From: Fusibacter paucivorans
GTDB taxonomy: Bacteria > Bacillota > Clostridia > Peptostreptococcales > Acidaminobacteraceae
NCBI RefSeq assembly: GCF_018390735.1
Contig: NZ_JAHBCL010000012.1
Span: 62,001-126,000 of the forward strand
DNA: 64,000 nt
Direction of reading: 5' to 3'
The notes beneath the pieces are model-generated. The model made no database searches and was not told the DNA's origin. It saw nothing but the letters and a program-made list of their open reading frames with translations. Numbering within the stretch: the stretch's first letter is position 1; the number at the start of each line of letters is the position of its first letter. Positions 26,434 to 35,034 of the stretch are shown piece by piece. A program made the translations under genes and the position numbers.

Positions 26434-28291
26434 TTTGAACCTCTCTTAAAAACTTGCAAATCTTTTCAGACGACAATCCCATTTCGTCCATAAGCGTATC
26501 GACATCCCCCTGTGTGACAAATTGATCTCGATAACCGAGATTATAAACTTCCGGCATTTGTTTGAAAGCTGCTGGATGATTCATGATCAGGCGATTGATC
26601 TGATCGCCAAACCCACCAATCACTGCATGATCTTCAATGGTGACAATGCGCGACGCCTGTGAAAGTTCAGTCAAGAGTTCAGCTTCGTGAAGTGGCTTAA
26701 TGCGCGGCACATGGATGAGACCTATTTTTCCCGTTTCACATTTTTCGATAGCTTCAAGTGCAATGCCAGTCATTTTTCCAGTGCTGACGACAATCGTCTT
26801 GCGCCCTTTTAACATCCGTTCCGGCGTAAACGTCGGCGAATGCGTCGGCGGCATTTTTTCAGCAGTTCCCCTCGGATAGCGGATACTGATAGGACCATCC
26901 AGATCTTCCGCTGCATAGGCGAGCATCGCTTCCAACTCGCCTTGATCTTTTGGTGCAAAAATGCGCATATTGGGCAAATGTGACAAATAGGCGATATCAA
27001 AGACACCATGATGCGTTTCACCATCATTGCCGACGAGCCCCGCGCGATCTATACAAAAGACAACAGGATAATTTTGCAGACAGACATCGTGAAAGATCTG
27101 GTCGTAAGCACGCTGTAAAAAAGTACTATAGATTGCCACAAAAGGCTTCATCCCTTGACAGGCAAGTCCAGCCGACATGGTAACGGCATGCTGCTCCGCG
27201 ATTCCGACATCGAAAATACGATCCGGATAAGCCGATTTGAACGAACAAAGACCGGTTCCGTCTATCATTGCAGCGGAAACGGCGACAATATCGCCGCGTG
27301 TTTTGGCCAGCGCTGTCAGTGTCTCACCAAAGACGGTCGCATAGTCATTTTTTCGCTTGACCGGTAAATCCACTTTCGGATCGAACTTACCAACGCCATG
27401 GTATTTATTAGGATTTTGTTCTGAAAAAGAATAGCCCTTGCCTTTTTGCGTCAAAACATGCAAAACAACAGGTCCTTTTATCTGTTTAACCATTTCAAGG
27501 TTTTTAATCAACTCGGTAATATTGTGCCCGTTAATTGGCCCAAAATACGTCAGGCCAATCTCTTCAAAAAACAAACCGCCATCGACGACAAAATACTTAA
27601 AAGAATCCTTTAGACGTCCAATGACATCAATCATGGATTCGCCGATGTTTGGAATTCTAGCCAATGTTGATTTTGTTTCATCTTTCAGCTTGTTATATGC
27701 TTCAGTTGCACGAAGTCTGCTAAGTGCCTGTGAAATACCGCCAACATTTTCAGAAATCGACATCTCATTGTCATTAAGAATTACTTTGACATTTGACTGA
27801 CAATGACCAAGATAATTCAGTGCTTCAAGTGCCATGCCACCTGTCAGTGCACCGTCCCCTATAATCGGAACGACTTCATATTGCCGACGGTTTAAATCGC
27901 GCGCCAATGCCATACCGACGGCTGCGGAAATCGACGTACTGCTGTGACCGGCTTCAAAACAGTCGTGAATACTTTCCTTTCTTTTTAAAAAGCCGCTCAT
28001 GCCTTCCCACTGGCGCAGCGTGCCAAAGCAGTCCTTCCGACCAGTGAGTATTTTATGCACATAGGCCTGATGGCCAACATCCCATATAAGCTTATCTTCG
28101 GGTGAATCAAAGACGTAGTGAAGTGCAATCGTCAATTCTACTGCGCCTAAATTCGAAGCGAGATGACCGCCTGTCTTAGATACATTTTCAATTAAGAATT
28201 GTCGAATATCAACAGCGAGCAGATTCAATTCATCAGCATTTAGCGCCTTTACTGCTTCTGGACTGTCAATTCGACTTAAAATATTATACAT
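26426..28291 (-). CDS. dxs: 1-deoxy-D-xylulose-5-phosphate synthase
   Basis: A 621-residue TPP enzyme, first step of the MEP isoprenoid pathway (pyruvate plus glyceraldehyde-3-phosphate). TPP-Mg motif GDGALTGGMALEALN near 149-163 ending at NDNEMSIS, GHSSTS near 115, the transketolase pyrimidine domain with DRAGLVGNDGETHHGVFD near 412-429, and RYPRGT near 465. Its ATG overlaps the upstream membrane protein stop by one base (TAATG). Confidence 0.95.
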   Translation of the reverse strand: MYNILSRIDSPEAVKALNADELNLLAVDIRQFLIENVSKTGGHLASNLGAVELTIALHYVFDSPEDKLIWDVGHQAYVHKILTGRKDCFGTLRQWEGMSGFLKRKESIHDCFEAGHSSTSISAAVGMALARDLNRRQYEVVPIIGDGALTGGMALEALNYLGHCQSNVKVILNDNEMSISENVGGISQALSRLRATEAYNKLKDETKSTLARIPNIGESMIDVIGRLKDSFKYFVVDGGLFFEEIGLTYFGPINGHNITELIKNLEMVKQIKGPVVLHVLTQKGKGYSFSEQNPNKYHGVGKFDPKVDLPVKRKNDYATVFGETLTALAKTRGDIVAVSAAMIDGTGLCSFKSAYPDRIFDVGIAEQHAVTMSAGLACQGMKPFVAIYSTFLQRAYDQIFHDVCLQNYPVVFCIDRAGLVGNDGETHHGVFDIAYLSHLPNMRIFAPKDQGELEAMLAYAAEDLDGPISIRYPRGTAEKMPPTHSPTFTPERMLKGRKTIVVSTGKMTGIALEAIEKCETGKIGLIHVPRIKPLHEAELLTELSQASRIVTIEDHAVIGGFGDQINRLIMNHPAAFKQMPEVYNLGYRDQFVTQGDVDTLMDEMGLSSEKICKFLREVQNG

Positions 28292-28872
28292 TACACGCTC
28301 CTTTTAAAAAGACCGATATATGTTTTTGGCTGTACTGCAAGATGCGCATAATAAAGGATACGCCCTGTAAAATCTACAACCTGTTTGGCATTACCAATGG
28401 CGATCTCTTTTCCCAACGCTTTGCCGCCAACTGTAAGTGCCGCGACGAGACCGCTGATTCCAATAGCGATCAGCGCTTGATACGTGTCGGGAATATTGTA
28501 CTGATCAAAGAATGAAACGATAATGCCAATCGTCGTGCCGCTGATAATACCTGCTATATCCCCAATGACATCATTGCAAAAATTCGAAACCTTGGAGGCA
28601 TTTTTAATCAGCATAATGGCATACTTCGCACTTTTTACGCGTGATGCTGCCATGGCGTGGAAGGGTTTTTCATCAGCCGCTGCAACGGAGATCCCGACGG
28701 CATCAAAAAAAATGCCAATCATTATAATCGTGAGCAGCATGGCAAACGCCGCAAAAATACTGACTTTTCTGAGCAGCGTTTCAGAAATAATACTAAAAAT
28801 AACCGCCAGTAAAAACGTTAAGAAAAACGTTCGAATCACCCATCTGAAATTAAAACGTTGCTTTTTTTTCAT
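28291..28872 (-). CDS. oapA: CorB/CNNM-like membrane protein; candidate OLE-associated protein OapA
   Basis: A 193-residue membrane protein with about four hydrophobic segments (residues 13-33, 37-60, 105-125, 135-155), a basic N-terminus (MKKKQRFNFRW) and a conserved middle part IGIFFDAVGISVAAADEKPFHAM then VSNFCNDVIGDIAGIISG. This resembles the small DUF21/CorB-like proteins encoded next to OLE RNA genes, of which OapA is the known RNA-binding partner in Bacillus halodurans. I chose the ATG at 28872, preceded by GAGG; an upstream start would extend into the RNA terminator. It overlaps dxs by one base. Confidence 0.8.
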   Translation of the reverse strand: MKKKQRFNFRWVIRTFFLTFLLAVIFSIISETLLRKVSIFAAFAMLLTIIMIGIFFDAVGISVAAADEKPFHAMAASRVKSAKYAIMLIKNASKVSNFCNDVIGDIAGIISGTTIGIIVSFFDQYNIPDTYQALIAIGISGLVAALTVGGKALGKEIAIGNAKQVVDFTGRILYYAHLAVQPKTYIGLFKRSV

Positions 28873-28942
28873 CTTGACCTCATTGTTTCCAGCTTTTTGA
28901 AACGCTGTTAAACACAACGACTCAAAGCCTCTCATTCTAACG

Positions 28943-28964
28943 AAAAAAGCATCCTACGATGCTT
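28943..28964 (-). terminator. Intrinsic terminator at the 3' end of the OLE-like RNA
   Basis: AAGCATC (28947-28953) and GATGCTT (28958-28964) around a 4-nt loop, followed on the minus strand by TTTTTTCG. It lies 20 nt after the closing stem of the RNA and about 70 bp before the oapA start. Confidence 0.8.
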
Positions 28965-28977
28965 ATGAATTTAATAT

Positions 28978-29543
28978 AATGGTTTAGAGGCAGTCAATCA
29001 GGTTAATTCTGCGGCTTAGGTCTAGTAGGGTTTCCCACGTTGCTGCTGACTCGTCGCCGAATCAGTGGTTTCCCATTAAAGCATCGTTTATAGTGTTTCC
29101 ATCTATAAGACTAGACTACCACTTAGTCCACACTTCAATCCCTGAATGGCCATCTTGCGATACAGCCTAGGAGATTTCCTCAGCAGGCAAACTAATTCTT
29201 AGCCTCTTTTGCAGCACGGGTTTAGGTGCAATGGCGTCTAACTATTGGCCAACAGTTAGGCGCTAACAGTCGTCTACCCGTGCCACTCAAGGCAGGCTAC
29301 GCTGCATGTCGGCTTTCGCCTACTTGCAGGTTTTACTATGTCTTGCGACAAGTCTCCACGGATTGAGGGTCGACCTCCACATGCCATTGTGAAACGCCCC
29401 CACATCCTTACTCCCAGCATCAACCCGAAACTGGGCGTTTCAAGCCAATACAAGGAACTTCATCGATGTGCCCTTTAGCGGATTTTTAGCCCCGCCTTCA
29501 GAATTAGAAGCTCCGACTAGGATACTGCGCCTCTAAGCCTTTC
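28978..29543 (-). ncRNA. ole: OLE RNA (ornate, large, extremophilic), candidate
   Basis: A gene-free, highly structured region of about 560 nt between DUF212/ispA and the CorB-like gene/dxs, exactly the locus where OLE RNAs of about 600 nt are known. Direct structural evidence: the ends close in a stem, GCCTCTAA (29529-29536) with TTAGAGGC (28984-28991). Internal stems are GCACGGGT (29214-29221) with ACCCGTGC (29276-29283), a long hairpin at 29234-29263, and GAAACGCCC (29391-29399) with GGGCGTTTC (29433-29441). It has a promoter whose predicted start is just before the closing stem and a terminator just after it. OLE with OapA associates with the membrane and affects cold, alcohol and magnesium responses. 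Name rests on locus, size and structure, not on an alignment. Confidence 0.85.
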
Positions 29544-29549
29544 TTTGCA

Positions 29550-29579
29550 ATAATACATTGCAATTATTTTTTCTGTAAA
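29550..29579 (-). promoter_or_regulatory. Predicted sigma-A promoter of the OLE-like RNA
   Basis: On the minus strand TTTACA (29574-29579), 18-bp spacer, TATTAT (29550-29555). The expected start near 29543 is 7 nt before the 5' strand of the RNA's closing stem. Confidence 0.65.
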
Positions 29580-29611
29580 CGCATTCAAATGCGCTGTGTC
29601 GTCTGTTCTAA

Positions 29612-30055
29612 CTAAACAACTAAGTTGGCGATAATAACGCCTAGAATAGCCCCGACGACAACTTCTGTCGGCTTATGACCGACAAGCTCTTTCAAGCGTT
29701 GCTCCTGCAATTGTTTGTGCTCAAACAAGTCCTCAATGATATCATTCAAAAGTTTGGCCTGTTTGCCAACTGAACGTCTGACACCGGATGCATCATACAT
29801 GACGATAAAAGCCATAATCAGCGAAAGTGCAAACATCGGTGTCTCCCATCCAACTGTGAGACCAATAGCAGTAGACGCAGCAACAATCGTCGAAGTATGA
29901 GAACTCGGCATACCGCCCGAGCCGTGAAATCTTTCAAATTTGAATTCCTTCTCAATGAGCAATGTAATCAATACTTTAACGGTTTGTGCGATCAACCAGG
30001 CAAGTACTGCTGCGTAGAGTACGATATTTTGCCTGATTCCTTCAATAAAATCCAT
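29612..30055 (-). CDS. DUF212 / divergent PAP2-family membrane protein
   Basis: A 147-residue integral membrane protein of the DUF212 (acid phosphatase / vanadium-dependent haloperoxidase-related) family. The motif GSGGMPSSHTS near residues 45-55 corresponds to the PAP2 SxxxH-type phosphatase motif, and YDASGVRRSVGKQAKLLN near 87-104 is the family signature. About four membrane segments. Its context between ispA and the OLE RNA/dxs suggests a role with isoprenoid or lipid phosphates, which is inference. AGGTG precedes the ATG. Confidence 0.88.
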   Translation of the reverse strand: MDFIEGIRQNIVLYAAVLAWLIAQTVKVLITLLIEKEFKFERFHGSGGMPSSHTSTIVAASTAIGLTVGWETPMFALSLIMAFIVMYDASGVRRSVGKQAKLLNDIIEDLFEHKQLQEQRLKELVGHKPTEVVVGAILGVIIANLVV

Positions 30056-30127
30056 GCTTCACCTTACTTTCGATTCCCAATGCTCCACTGATGCATACTG
30101 TGCGCTGTCAGCGATACCGTCTTTGCA

Positions 30128-31015
30128 TCAGTGATCCCTAATCGTTAGAAATTTAATCGTTTCTTCAAAAAAACGCATGTGAATAGATAAGTTCGTAATC
30201 TCAGCCAAAATCTCATCGCGCAATTGCTCAATGCGATGCTGCGTTTCTGAAATACCAAGCAGCAGCGGATAGGTAACCTTATCATTTCGACTGTCTATAT
30301 GCACTTCTTTACCCATTTTTTGTACATCACCAGTTAAGTCCAGCAAGTCGTCTACCACTTGAAAGAGTAAACCGACTTTGTGTCCAATGCGTTCAATTTT
30401 TTCAACTTCTTCTGCTTCGGCGCCGCCTATCAAGGCACCAGCGGTCATAGACGCCGTTAGCAATTTACCGGTTTTATAATGGTTAATATAATCCAAAGCC
30501 GCTACATCTGTTGTTTCGCATTGCATTTTTATATCAGCAACCTGTCCGAGAATCATACCTCGCGTTCCAGATGCTTTTAAAATGGTATGCATTGCCATTA
30601 ATGCCCGCTCGCTATTGCGGCTGGTCATCGCAGCATGCGCCATCAACTCAGCCGCTGTATTCAAAAGACCATCGCCGGCGAGAACCGCCATGTCTTCACC
30701 ATAAACCACATGATTGGTAGGTTTACCGCGCCTGAGTTTGTCATCGTCCATACACGGTAAGTCATCGTGGATAAGCGAATACGTATGAATCATCTCAATT
30801 GCCATTGCAAAGGGATAGGCGTCTTCATCTTTTCCGCCGTATGCCGTGCAAAACTCCAGAAGCAGCAATGGTCTAAGTCTTTTACCGCCCGCTTCTAAAC
30901 TATATCGCATACAGGTGTCAATAAACGTCTCCATCGAAGATCCCGCATCAAAGTAAGCGGAAATATTCGCATCAAAAGCTTCTGGCGTATGGTGATAGTA
31001 ATTCAAATATGACAT
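30128..31015 (-). CDS. ispA: Geranylgeranyl/farnesyl diphosphate synthase
   Basis: A 295-residue trans-prenyltransferase that condenses IPP with allylic diphosphates. First aspartate-rich motif DDLPCMDDD near 84-92, second motif FQVVDDLLDLTGD near 232-244, plus GGKRLRPLL near 44. Length is typical of short-chain synthases. Its ATG overlaps the xseB stop (TGATG), as in many Firmicutes. Confidence 0.94.
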   Translation of the reverse strand: MSYLNYYHHTPEAFDANISAYFDAGSSMETFIDTCMRYSLEAGGKRLRPLLLLEFCTAYGGKDEDAYPFAMAIEMIHTYSLIHDDLPCMDDDKLRRGKPTNHVVYGEDMAVLAGDGLLNTAAELMAHAAMTSRNSERALMAMHTILKASGTRGMILGQVADIKMQCETTDVAALDYINHYKTGKLLTASMTAGALIGGAEAEEVEKIERIGHKVGLLFQVVDDLLDLTGDVQKMGKEVHIDSRNDKVTYPLLLGISETQHRIEQLRDEILAEITNLSIHMRFFEETIKFLTIRDH

Positions 31016-31242
31016 CAGTTTTCTTCCTTTATCTCAAAAGGCTCTGTTTCAACTTCATTGATAATGAGATTGACTTTAGCCTCGGCATCTTCCAAGATGA
31101 GATTACATTCTCGATAGAGCGCAGTGCCCTTTTCAAATGCTTCGAGCATTTCGTCCAGCGTCAGTTTGCCACTTTCGAGCTGAGTCGAAATCGCTTGCAA
31201 TTTTTCAAGCTTGGTTTCAAAACCTTCTTTCAATTTCGCCAA
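31015..31242 (-). CDS. xseB: Exodeoxyribonuclease VII small subunit
   Basis: A 75-residue subunit of exonuclease VII, an all-helical protein (EKLQAISTQLESGKLTLDEMLEAFEKG is the family core). I favour a TTG start at 31242 because GGAG lies 8 nt upstream; a GTG at 31251 is in frame but overlaps that site. It overlaps ispA by one base and follows xseA by 62 bp. Confidence 0.9.
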   Translation of the reverse strand: MAKLKEGFETKLEKLQAISTQLESGKLTLDEMLEAFEKGTALYRECNLILEDAEAKVNLIINEVETEPFEIKEEN

Positions 31243-31313
31243 ATTACTCACTCCTTTATTTTATACAAATCTAGGGTAAGTCACAATGCCCTACCTTGAT
31301 TTTTATTCAAATT

Positions 31314-32573
31314 TTAATCCTTTGGCGGCAATGCCGCGGGACCGTTTTGGGCCACCGTCAAATCCTCTGTCACGCTTTCTAAATGATCGACAGTTGCGCT
31401 AATATTGCCGTCGTGGATTTTAACGACAATGCTGTCGCCAACATTCACATCAGCAATCGATTGTACGGCATGCTGCGCCGTTGTGACAACTGCGTACCCG
31501 CGATTAAGCGTCTGAAACGGACTCAGCGCATGCAGTTTCTGCCCAATGTGATCAAGACGTTCAAAGTCATGTTTTACCGTCCATTGCATTTGACTTGCCA
31601 TTTGTTGTCTAATCCCCATGAGCATTTCTCGCTGATGTTCAATTTGCAGACGGTAGCGCCGTGCCATAGAGACAGGTGAAAGATTTTTTAGCCGCATGCT
31701 GTTGGTTTCTAATTGCATTTCAGCTGCATGCGCCATTTGCATCATAAGACGATTGAGCGCCATCTTGATTTCAACCTTTGATTTGATAACGACTTCAGCA
31801 GCAGCAGATGGTGTCGCAGTACGTAAATCAGCGACAAAATCGGCAATGGTAAAATCTATTTCATGCCCAATACCCGTGACTACCGGAATCTTTGACCGAA
31901 AAATAGCTTCCGCAACGGCGCGTTCATTAAAAGACCACAATTCTTCAATTGATCCACCACCTCTTGCCAAAATAATCAGTGCAATGTCATCACGTTTGTT
32001 AAAGTATTCAATGGCATCACAAAGCTCATCTTTCGAAAAAGCACCCTGTACGCGCACTGGATAGATGATGAGCTCACTCAATGGTGAACGCCGATTGTAA
32101 ACGGCAATAATATCGCGTATAGCAGCACCGGTTGGCGAGGTCACAACGCCAATGCGCGCAGGATAGGCCGGAAGTGTTTTTTTATACTTCGCATCAAAAT
32201 ACCCCTCTGCGGCCAATTCCTTTTTTAATTTTTCAAAAGCCACATGCAAAGCCCCAAGTCCTTTTTTCTCCATGTCATAAACATAGAGCTGGTATCGCCC
32301 ATCTCTTTCGTAGACGCTAATCTGACCTTTCACGGCTATCTTATCGCCGTTTTCCGGCGAAAAGGTAAGCGTCGCCACTTGATTGGCAAACATGACACAA
32401 CTCATCTTGCTCTGATCGTCTTTCAGCGTAAAATAGTAATGACCGCTCCTGTGCTTCGTCAAATTGGAAATCTCTCCTTCTACGATCATTTGACGCAAAA
32501 TCGGATCAGCCGCTAAAATACGTTTGATATATTGATTAACTTCTGTAACGGAAAACGACCTCATTTTCAGCAA
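31314..32573 (-). CDS. xseA: Exodeoxyribonuclease VII large subunit
   Basis: A 419-residue catalytic subunit that degrades single-stranded DNA. N-terminal OB domain (SVTEVNQYIKRIL; EISNLTKHRSGHYYFTLKD near 34-52), then the catalytic core PARIGVVTSPTGAAIRDI near 133-150 and ARGGGSIEELWSFNER near 201-216, then a helical C-terminus. The start appears to be TTG at 32573 with GAGGTGG 9 nt upstream; an ATG three codons later is the alternative. It overlaps the preceding gene by 7 nt. Confidence 0.93.
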   Translation of the reverse strand: MLKMRSFSVTEVNQYIKRILAADPILRQMIVEGEISNLTKHRSGHYYFTLKDDQSKMSCVMFANQVATLTFSPENGDKIAVKGQISVYERDGRYQLYVYDMEKKGLGALHVAFEKLKKELAAEGYFDAKYKKTLPAYPARIGVVTSPTGAAIRDIIAVYNRRSPLSELIIYPVRVQGAFSKDELCDAIEYFNKRDDIALIILARGGGSIEELWSFNERAVAEAIFRSKIPVVTGIGHEIDFTIADFVADLRTATPSAAAEVVIKSKVEIKMALNRLMMQMAHAAEMQLETNSMRLKNLSPVSMARRYRLQIEHQREMLMGIRQQMASQMQWTVKHDFERLDHIGQKLHALSPFQTLNRGYAVVTTAQHAVQSIADVNVGDSIVVKIHDGNISATVDHLESVTEDLTVAQNGPAALPPKD

Positions 32574-33502
32574 TTTGAAGCACCACCTCTCATCCAGCTC
32601 AGCGCTGCAACACCGTATGCATTGTCCCTAGAATATTTGGGTTTTGAGAAATAGAGGCTATGTAATTCAACAGATTGAAGCAATCTTTGACGAATAATAG
32701 CATTTGATGCTACGCCGCCGGACATTACTACTGGGAGTTTAGGCGGCAACTTGATAATCATCTCACCGAGTATTCGCGCCAACGTATTAAACAGAATGCG
32801 GCAGACATCTTCCTTGGACTGTGTCTCAATCAGGCCCAGCAATTTGTTTTCCAGACCAGATATGTTAAAACTCAAATCACCACGTCGTTTAATGCGAATG
32901 GCATAGTCCGAATCAGCCTTTTGTGCCAACAAATCCATTGCTTTACCGCATGGAAAATCAAGCCCAAGCAATACGCCTATGCGATCAATTAATTGTCCCA
33001 TATTCAAATCAAGTGTTCCACCGACACGTTCTGTGGTTATCCGACCGTCATCAAAACGACACATGAGGATCTCCGTCGTACCGCCAGATAAATGAAATCC
33101 GTAAAACTGCTGAGGCAACTCACTAATGCCGCAGGTTTTAAGCGCCGCCATCAAATGCCCTTCCTGATGCGAAAAAAAATCAAGCGGTTTTCGAATCGTA
33201 TGCGATAAATTTTGACAAAACAAAACACCAGCATTAAACACTGGCATATAAGAATCTTCCAAATATCTCGGCTGATTACTAACGGCAATGCGATCAATGT
33301 TTAAAGGATCAAATTTAGCCACCAGCCGTTCATATTGAACAGCGAGTTCGTGAACATGCTGAAAAAAAGCGTCGGACTGGCGCAAGCCTCGACCGCCACT
33401 TTTTACTTTCAGAAGTTGATTGCCTTCAAACAGCACCCTACCCTCATCGTCCAAGAGACACATGGACGTTGTATAGTTGCTGGTATCAACACCTAATATC
33501 AT
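32567..33502 (-). CDS. TsaD/Kae1-family paralogue (peptidase M22-like)
   Basis: A 311-residue ASKHA-fold protein related to TsaD, the tRNA t6A synthase subunit. Starts LGVDTSNYTTS; metal-binding histidines are plausible in FFQHVHEL near 47-54 and HQEGHLMAA near 112-120; HLSGGTTEI near 138 and VMSGGVASNA near 262 are ATP-binding motifs. It is shorter than and diverged from true TsaD, and Clostridia often carry such a paralogue beside nusB and xseA. Function unproven. Overlaps nusB by 4 nt and xseA by 7 nt. Confidence 0.82.
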   Translation of the reverse strand: MILGVDTSNYTTSMCLLDDEGRVLFEGNQLLKVKSGGRGLRQSDAFFQHVHELAVQYERLVAKFDPLNIDRIAVSNQPRYLEDSYMPVFNAGVLFCQNLSHTIRKPLDFFSHQEGHLMAALKTCGISELPQQFYGFHLSGGTTEILMCRFDDGRITTERVGGTLDLNMGQLIDRIGVLLGLDFPCGKAMDLLAQKADSDYAIRIKRRGDLSFNISGLENKLLGLIETQSKEDVCRILFNTLARILGEMIIKLPPKLPVVMSGGVASNAIIRQRLLQSVELHSLYFSKPKYSRDNAYGVAALSWMRGGASNC

Positions 33503-33939
33503 TTGACAACCTCATGTTTATCAGACGCATCATTTTCGACTTGTCTTTCTTCGTCAATAAAATGACTTAAAATACCATTGATAAATTTACCTGATTTATC
33601 ATCGACAAATTTTTTGCCCATATTAATTGCCTCATTTATTGAGACTTTTGCCGGTATGGATGGAATCCAAAGGATTTCTGTAATGGCAACGCGAATAATG
33701 GCGAGATCAATTCGCCCAATGCGCTCCAGCTTCCAACCTTTCAGATAGCCCATAATCCGCTCATCAATCAGCGGCTGATTAATGACAAATAGTTCAACGA
33801 GTTCTCGTATATAAGTTTCATCACTGGCTTCTTCGTAATAATCTAAAAATCTCGAAACCTCTGAAGCTGATATACACTTGTGTATGTCCATCTGATACAG
33901 TATTTCCATCGCAATTTCACGACTTCTAACCCGATTCAT
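33499..33939 (-). CDS. nusB: Transcription antitermination protein NusB
   Basis: A 146-residue all-alpha protein that binds boxA RNA with S10 for rRNA antitermination. Family segments: RSREIAMEILYQMDIH near 4-19, RIGRIDLAIIRVAITEIL near 74-91 and INEAINMGKKFVDDKSGKFINGIL near 104-127. First gene after the Asp23 protein; starts the nusB-xseA-xseB-ispA run. Confidence 0.94.
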   Translation of the reverse strand: MNRVRSREIAMEILYQMDIHKCISASEVSRFLDYYEEASDETYIRELVELFVINQPLIDERIMGYLKGWKLERIGRIDLAIIRVAITEILWIPSIPAKVSINEAINMGKKFVDDKSGKFINGILSHFIDEERQVENDASDKHEVVK

Positions 33940-33998
33940 ATTGCCTCCTACATGAAAATGACTAACTTCCGCAGAAGTCAGTCTTTAACATCAAATCG

Positions 33999-34367
33999 CT
34001 ATGCGTTCATCTTTGTATTAATGCCTTCAACGGAGACGTTAACCGCAACAACTTCAAGTCCTGTCATAGACTCAATAGCAAGCTTGACACTCTCTTGAAC
34101 CTGCTTTGCAATTTCTTGAACTTTAAAGCCATAGTCGACGATAATACTAATATTAACCGTCACTTGCTGTTCAATCATTTCGACTTCGATGCCTTTATTA
34201 AAATTCTTTTTACCAATCATCTCCAGAACGTCATCCTGAAAAGTACCACTTAATGCTTTAATGCCTTTTATTTCAGATGCAGCAATGGTCGTGATGACGC
34301 CAATGACGTCGTCAGCAATGTTAACCTTGCCGTTGTGATATGCGTTTATCATTAAATTTTCGGCCAA
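33999..34367 (-). CDS. Asp23/Gls24 family envelope stress protein
   Basis: A 122-residue DUF322 (Asp23/Gls24) protein. Typical pattern: GKVNIADDVIGVITTIAASEIKGI near 13-36 and VNISIIVDYGFKVQEIAKQVQESVKLAIESMTGL near 70-103. Family members are membrane-associated or envelope-stress proteins; exact role unknown. It starts with TTG preceded by a strong GGAGGT. Located before nusB, the usual Firmicute position. Confidence 0.9.
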   Translation of the reverse strand: MAENLMINAYHNGKVNIADDVIGVITTIAASEIKGIKALSGTFQDDVLEMIGKKNFNKGIEVEMIEQQVTVNISIIVDYGFKVQEIAKQVQESVKLAIESMTGLEVVAVNVSVEGINTKMNA

Positions 34368-34460
34368 AAGACCACCTCCAAAACTTGCTTTTATGTTTTC
34401 ATTATAACAAAGAAGCCGCTTTGATACAATGCTATCGTTTAAAGGGTATTTGCGTTCAGA

Positions 34461-34494
34461 TAAAAACCTCCTTGATCCAGTGGACCAAGGAGGT
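34461..34494 (-). terminator. Intrinsic terminator after the zinc-ribbon protein gene
   Basis: ACCTCCTTG (34466-34474) and CAAGGAGGT (34486-34494) pair, extended inward by TCCA/TGGA; minus-strand tail is TTTTTA. It lies 5 bp after the stop codon at 34499. Confidence 0.9.
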
Positions 34495-34498
34495 CATC

Positions 34499-34918
34499 CT
34501 ATTCAGACTTTTCACAGTCGCAATCTTCATCTTCACAATCGCAATCGTCTGAGAATTCAATGATCAGCCCACAGTTCGGGCATTCCACTTCCTCGCCCTT
34601 GTCGATTATCTGTCCATCGACATACAGGGTTTCGCCACAATCCGGACACTCTACTTCTTCATACTCGTCCTCAAGATCAAACACGTCATCTTCCAGTTCT
34701 GAAAGATCTTCATCAATGGCTTCTACATACTCATCAAGTTCTAAGATGGCGTCGTTAAGTTCATCAAGTTCTTCATAAACCTCTTCGACTTCACCTGCAA
34801 ATTCTTCAAGCACATCAATGATTTGCAATAGAAGCTTGCCTTCCTTAGTAGAGGAATCAATTTCCATCCCTTCGGCCAGGCCTTTTAGAAATGCTACTCT
34901 TTCATTCATATAGCTCAT
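34499..34918 (-). CDS. Acidic coiled-coil protein with C-terminal zinc ribbon (CD1247-type)
   Basis: A 139-residue, strongly acidic protein. The N-terminus MSYMNERVAFLKGLAEGM followed by a predicted coiled coil (about 20-85) matches the 'CD1247 N-terminal domain' proteins of Clostridia. The C-terminus has a zinc ribbon, CPDCG (about 90) and CPNCG (about 113), and an acidic Cys tail (CDCEDEDCDCE). Function unknown. The ATG at 34918 follows AAAGGAGGG; longer frames lack such a site. Situated between Asp23 and efp. Confidence 0.75.
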   Translation of the reverse strand: MSYMNERVAFLKGLAEGMEIDSSTKEGKLLLQIIDVLEEFAGEVEEVYEELDELNDAILELDEYVEAIDEDLSELEDDVFDLEDEYEEVECPDCGETLYVDGQIIDKGEEVECPNCGLIIEFSDDCDCEDEDCDCEKSE

Positions 34919-35034
34919 GTGTTTTCCCTCCTTTGTGGTTTTATCAATACCGTCTAAGCGGATTAATGTCACTTTTTTCTCAGTTGGGACTTGCAGCTGA
35001 CGCTTTGGCAATAATGCCATCATTCATCAGATAG

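Noticed and set aside
28936-29611. tmRNA, RNase P RNA or group II intron as identity of the structured region
   Set aside because: No CCA end or tag-peptide frame, no RNase P core signature recognised, no reverse transcriptase; locus and size fit OLE RNA better.
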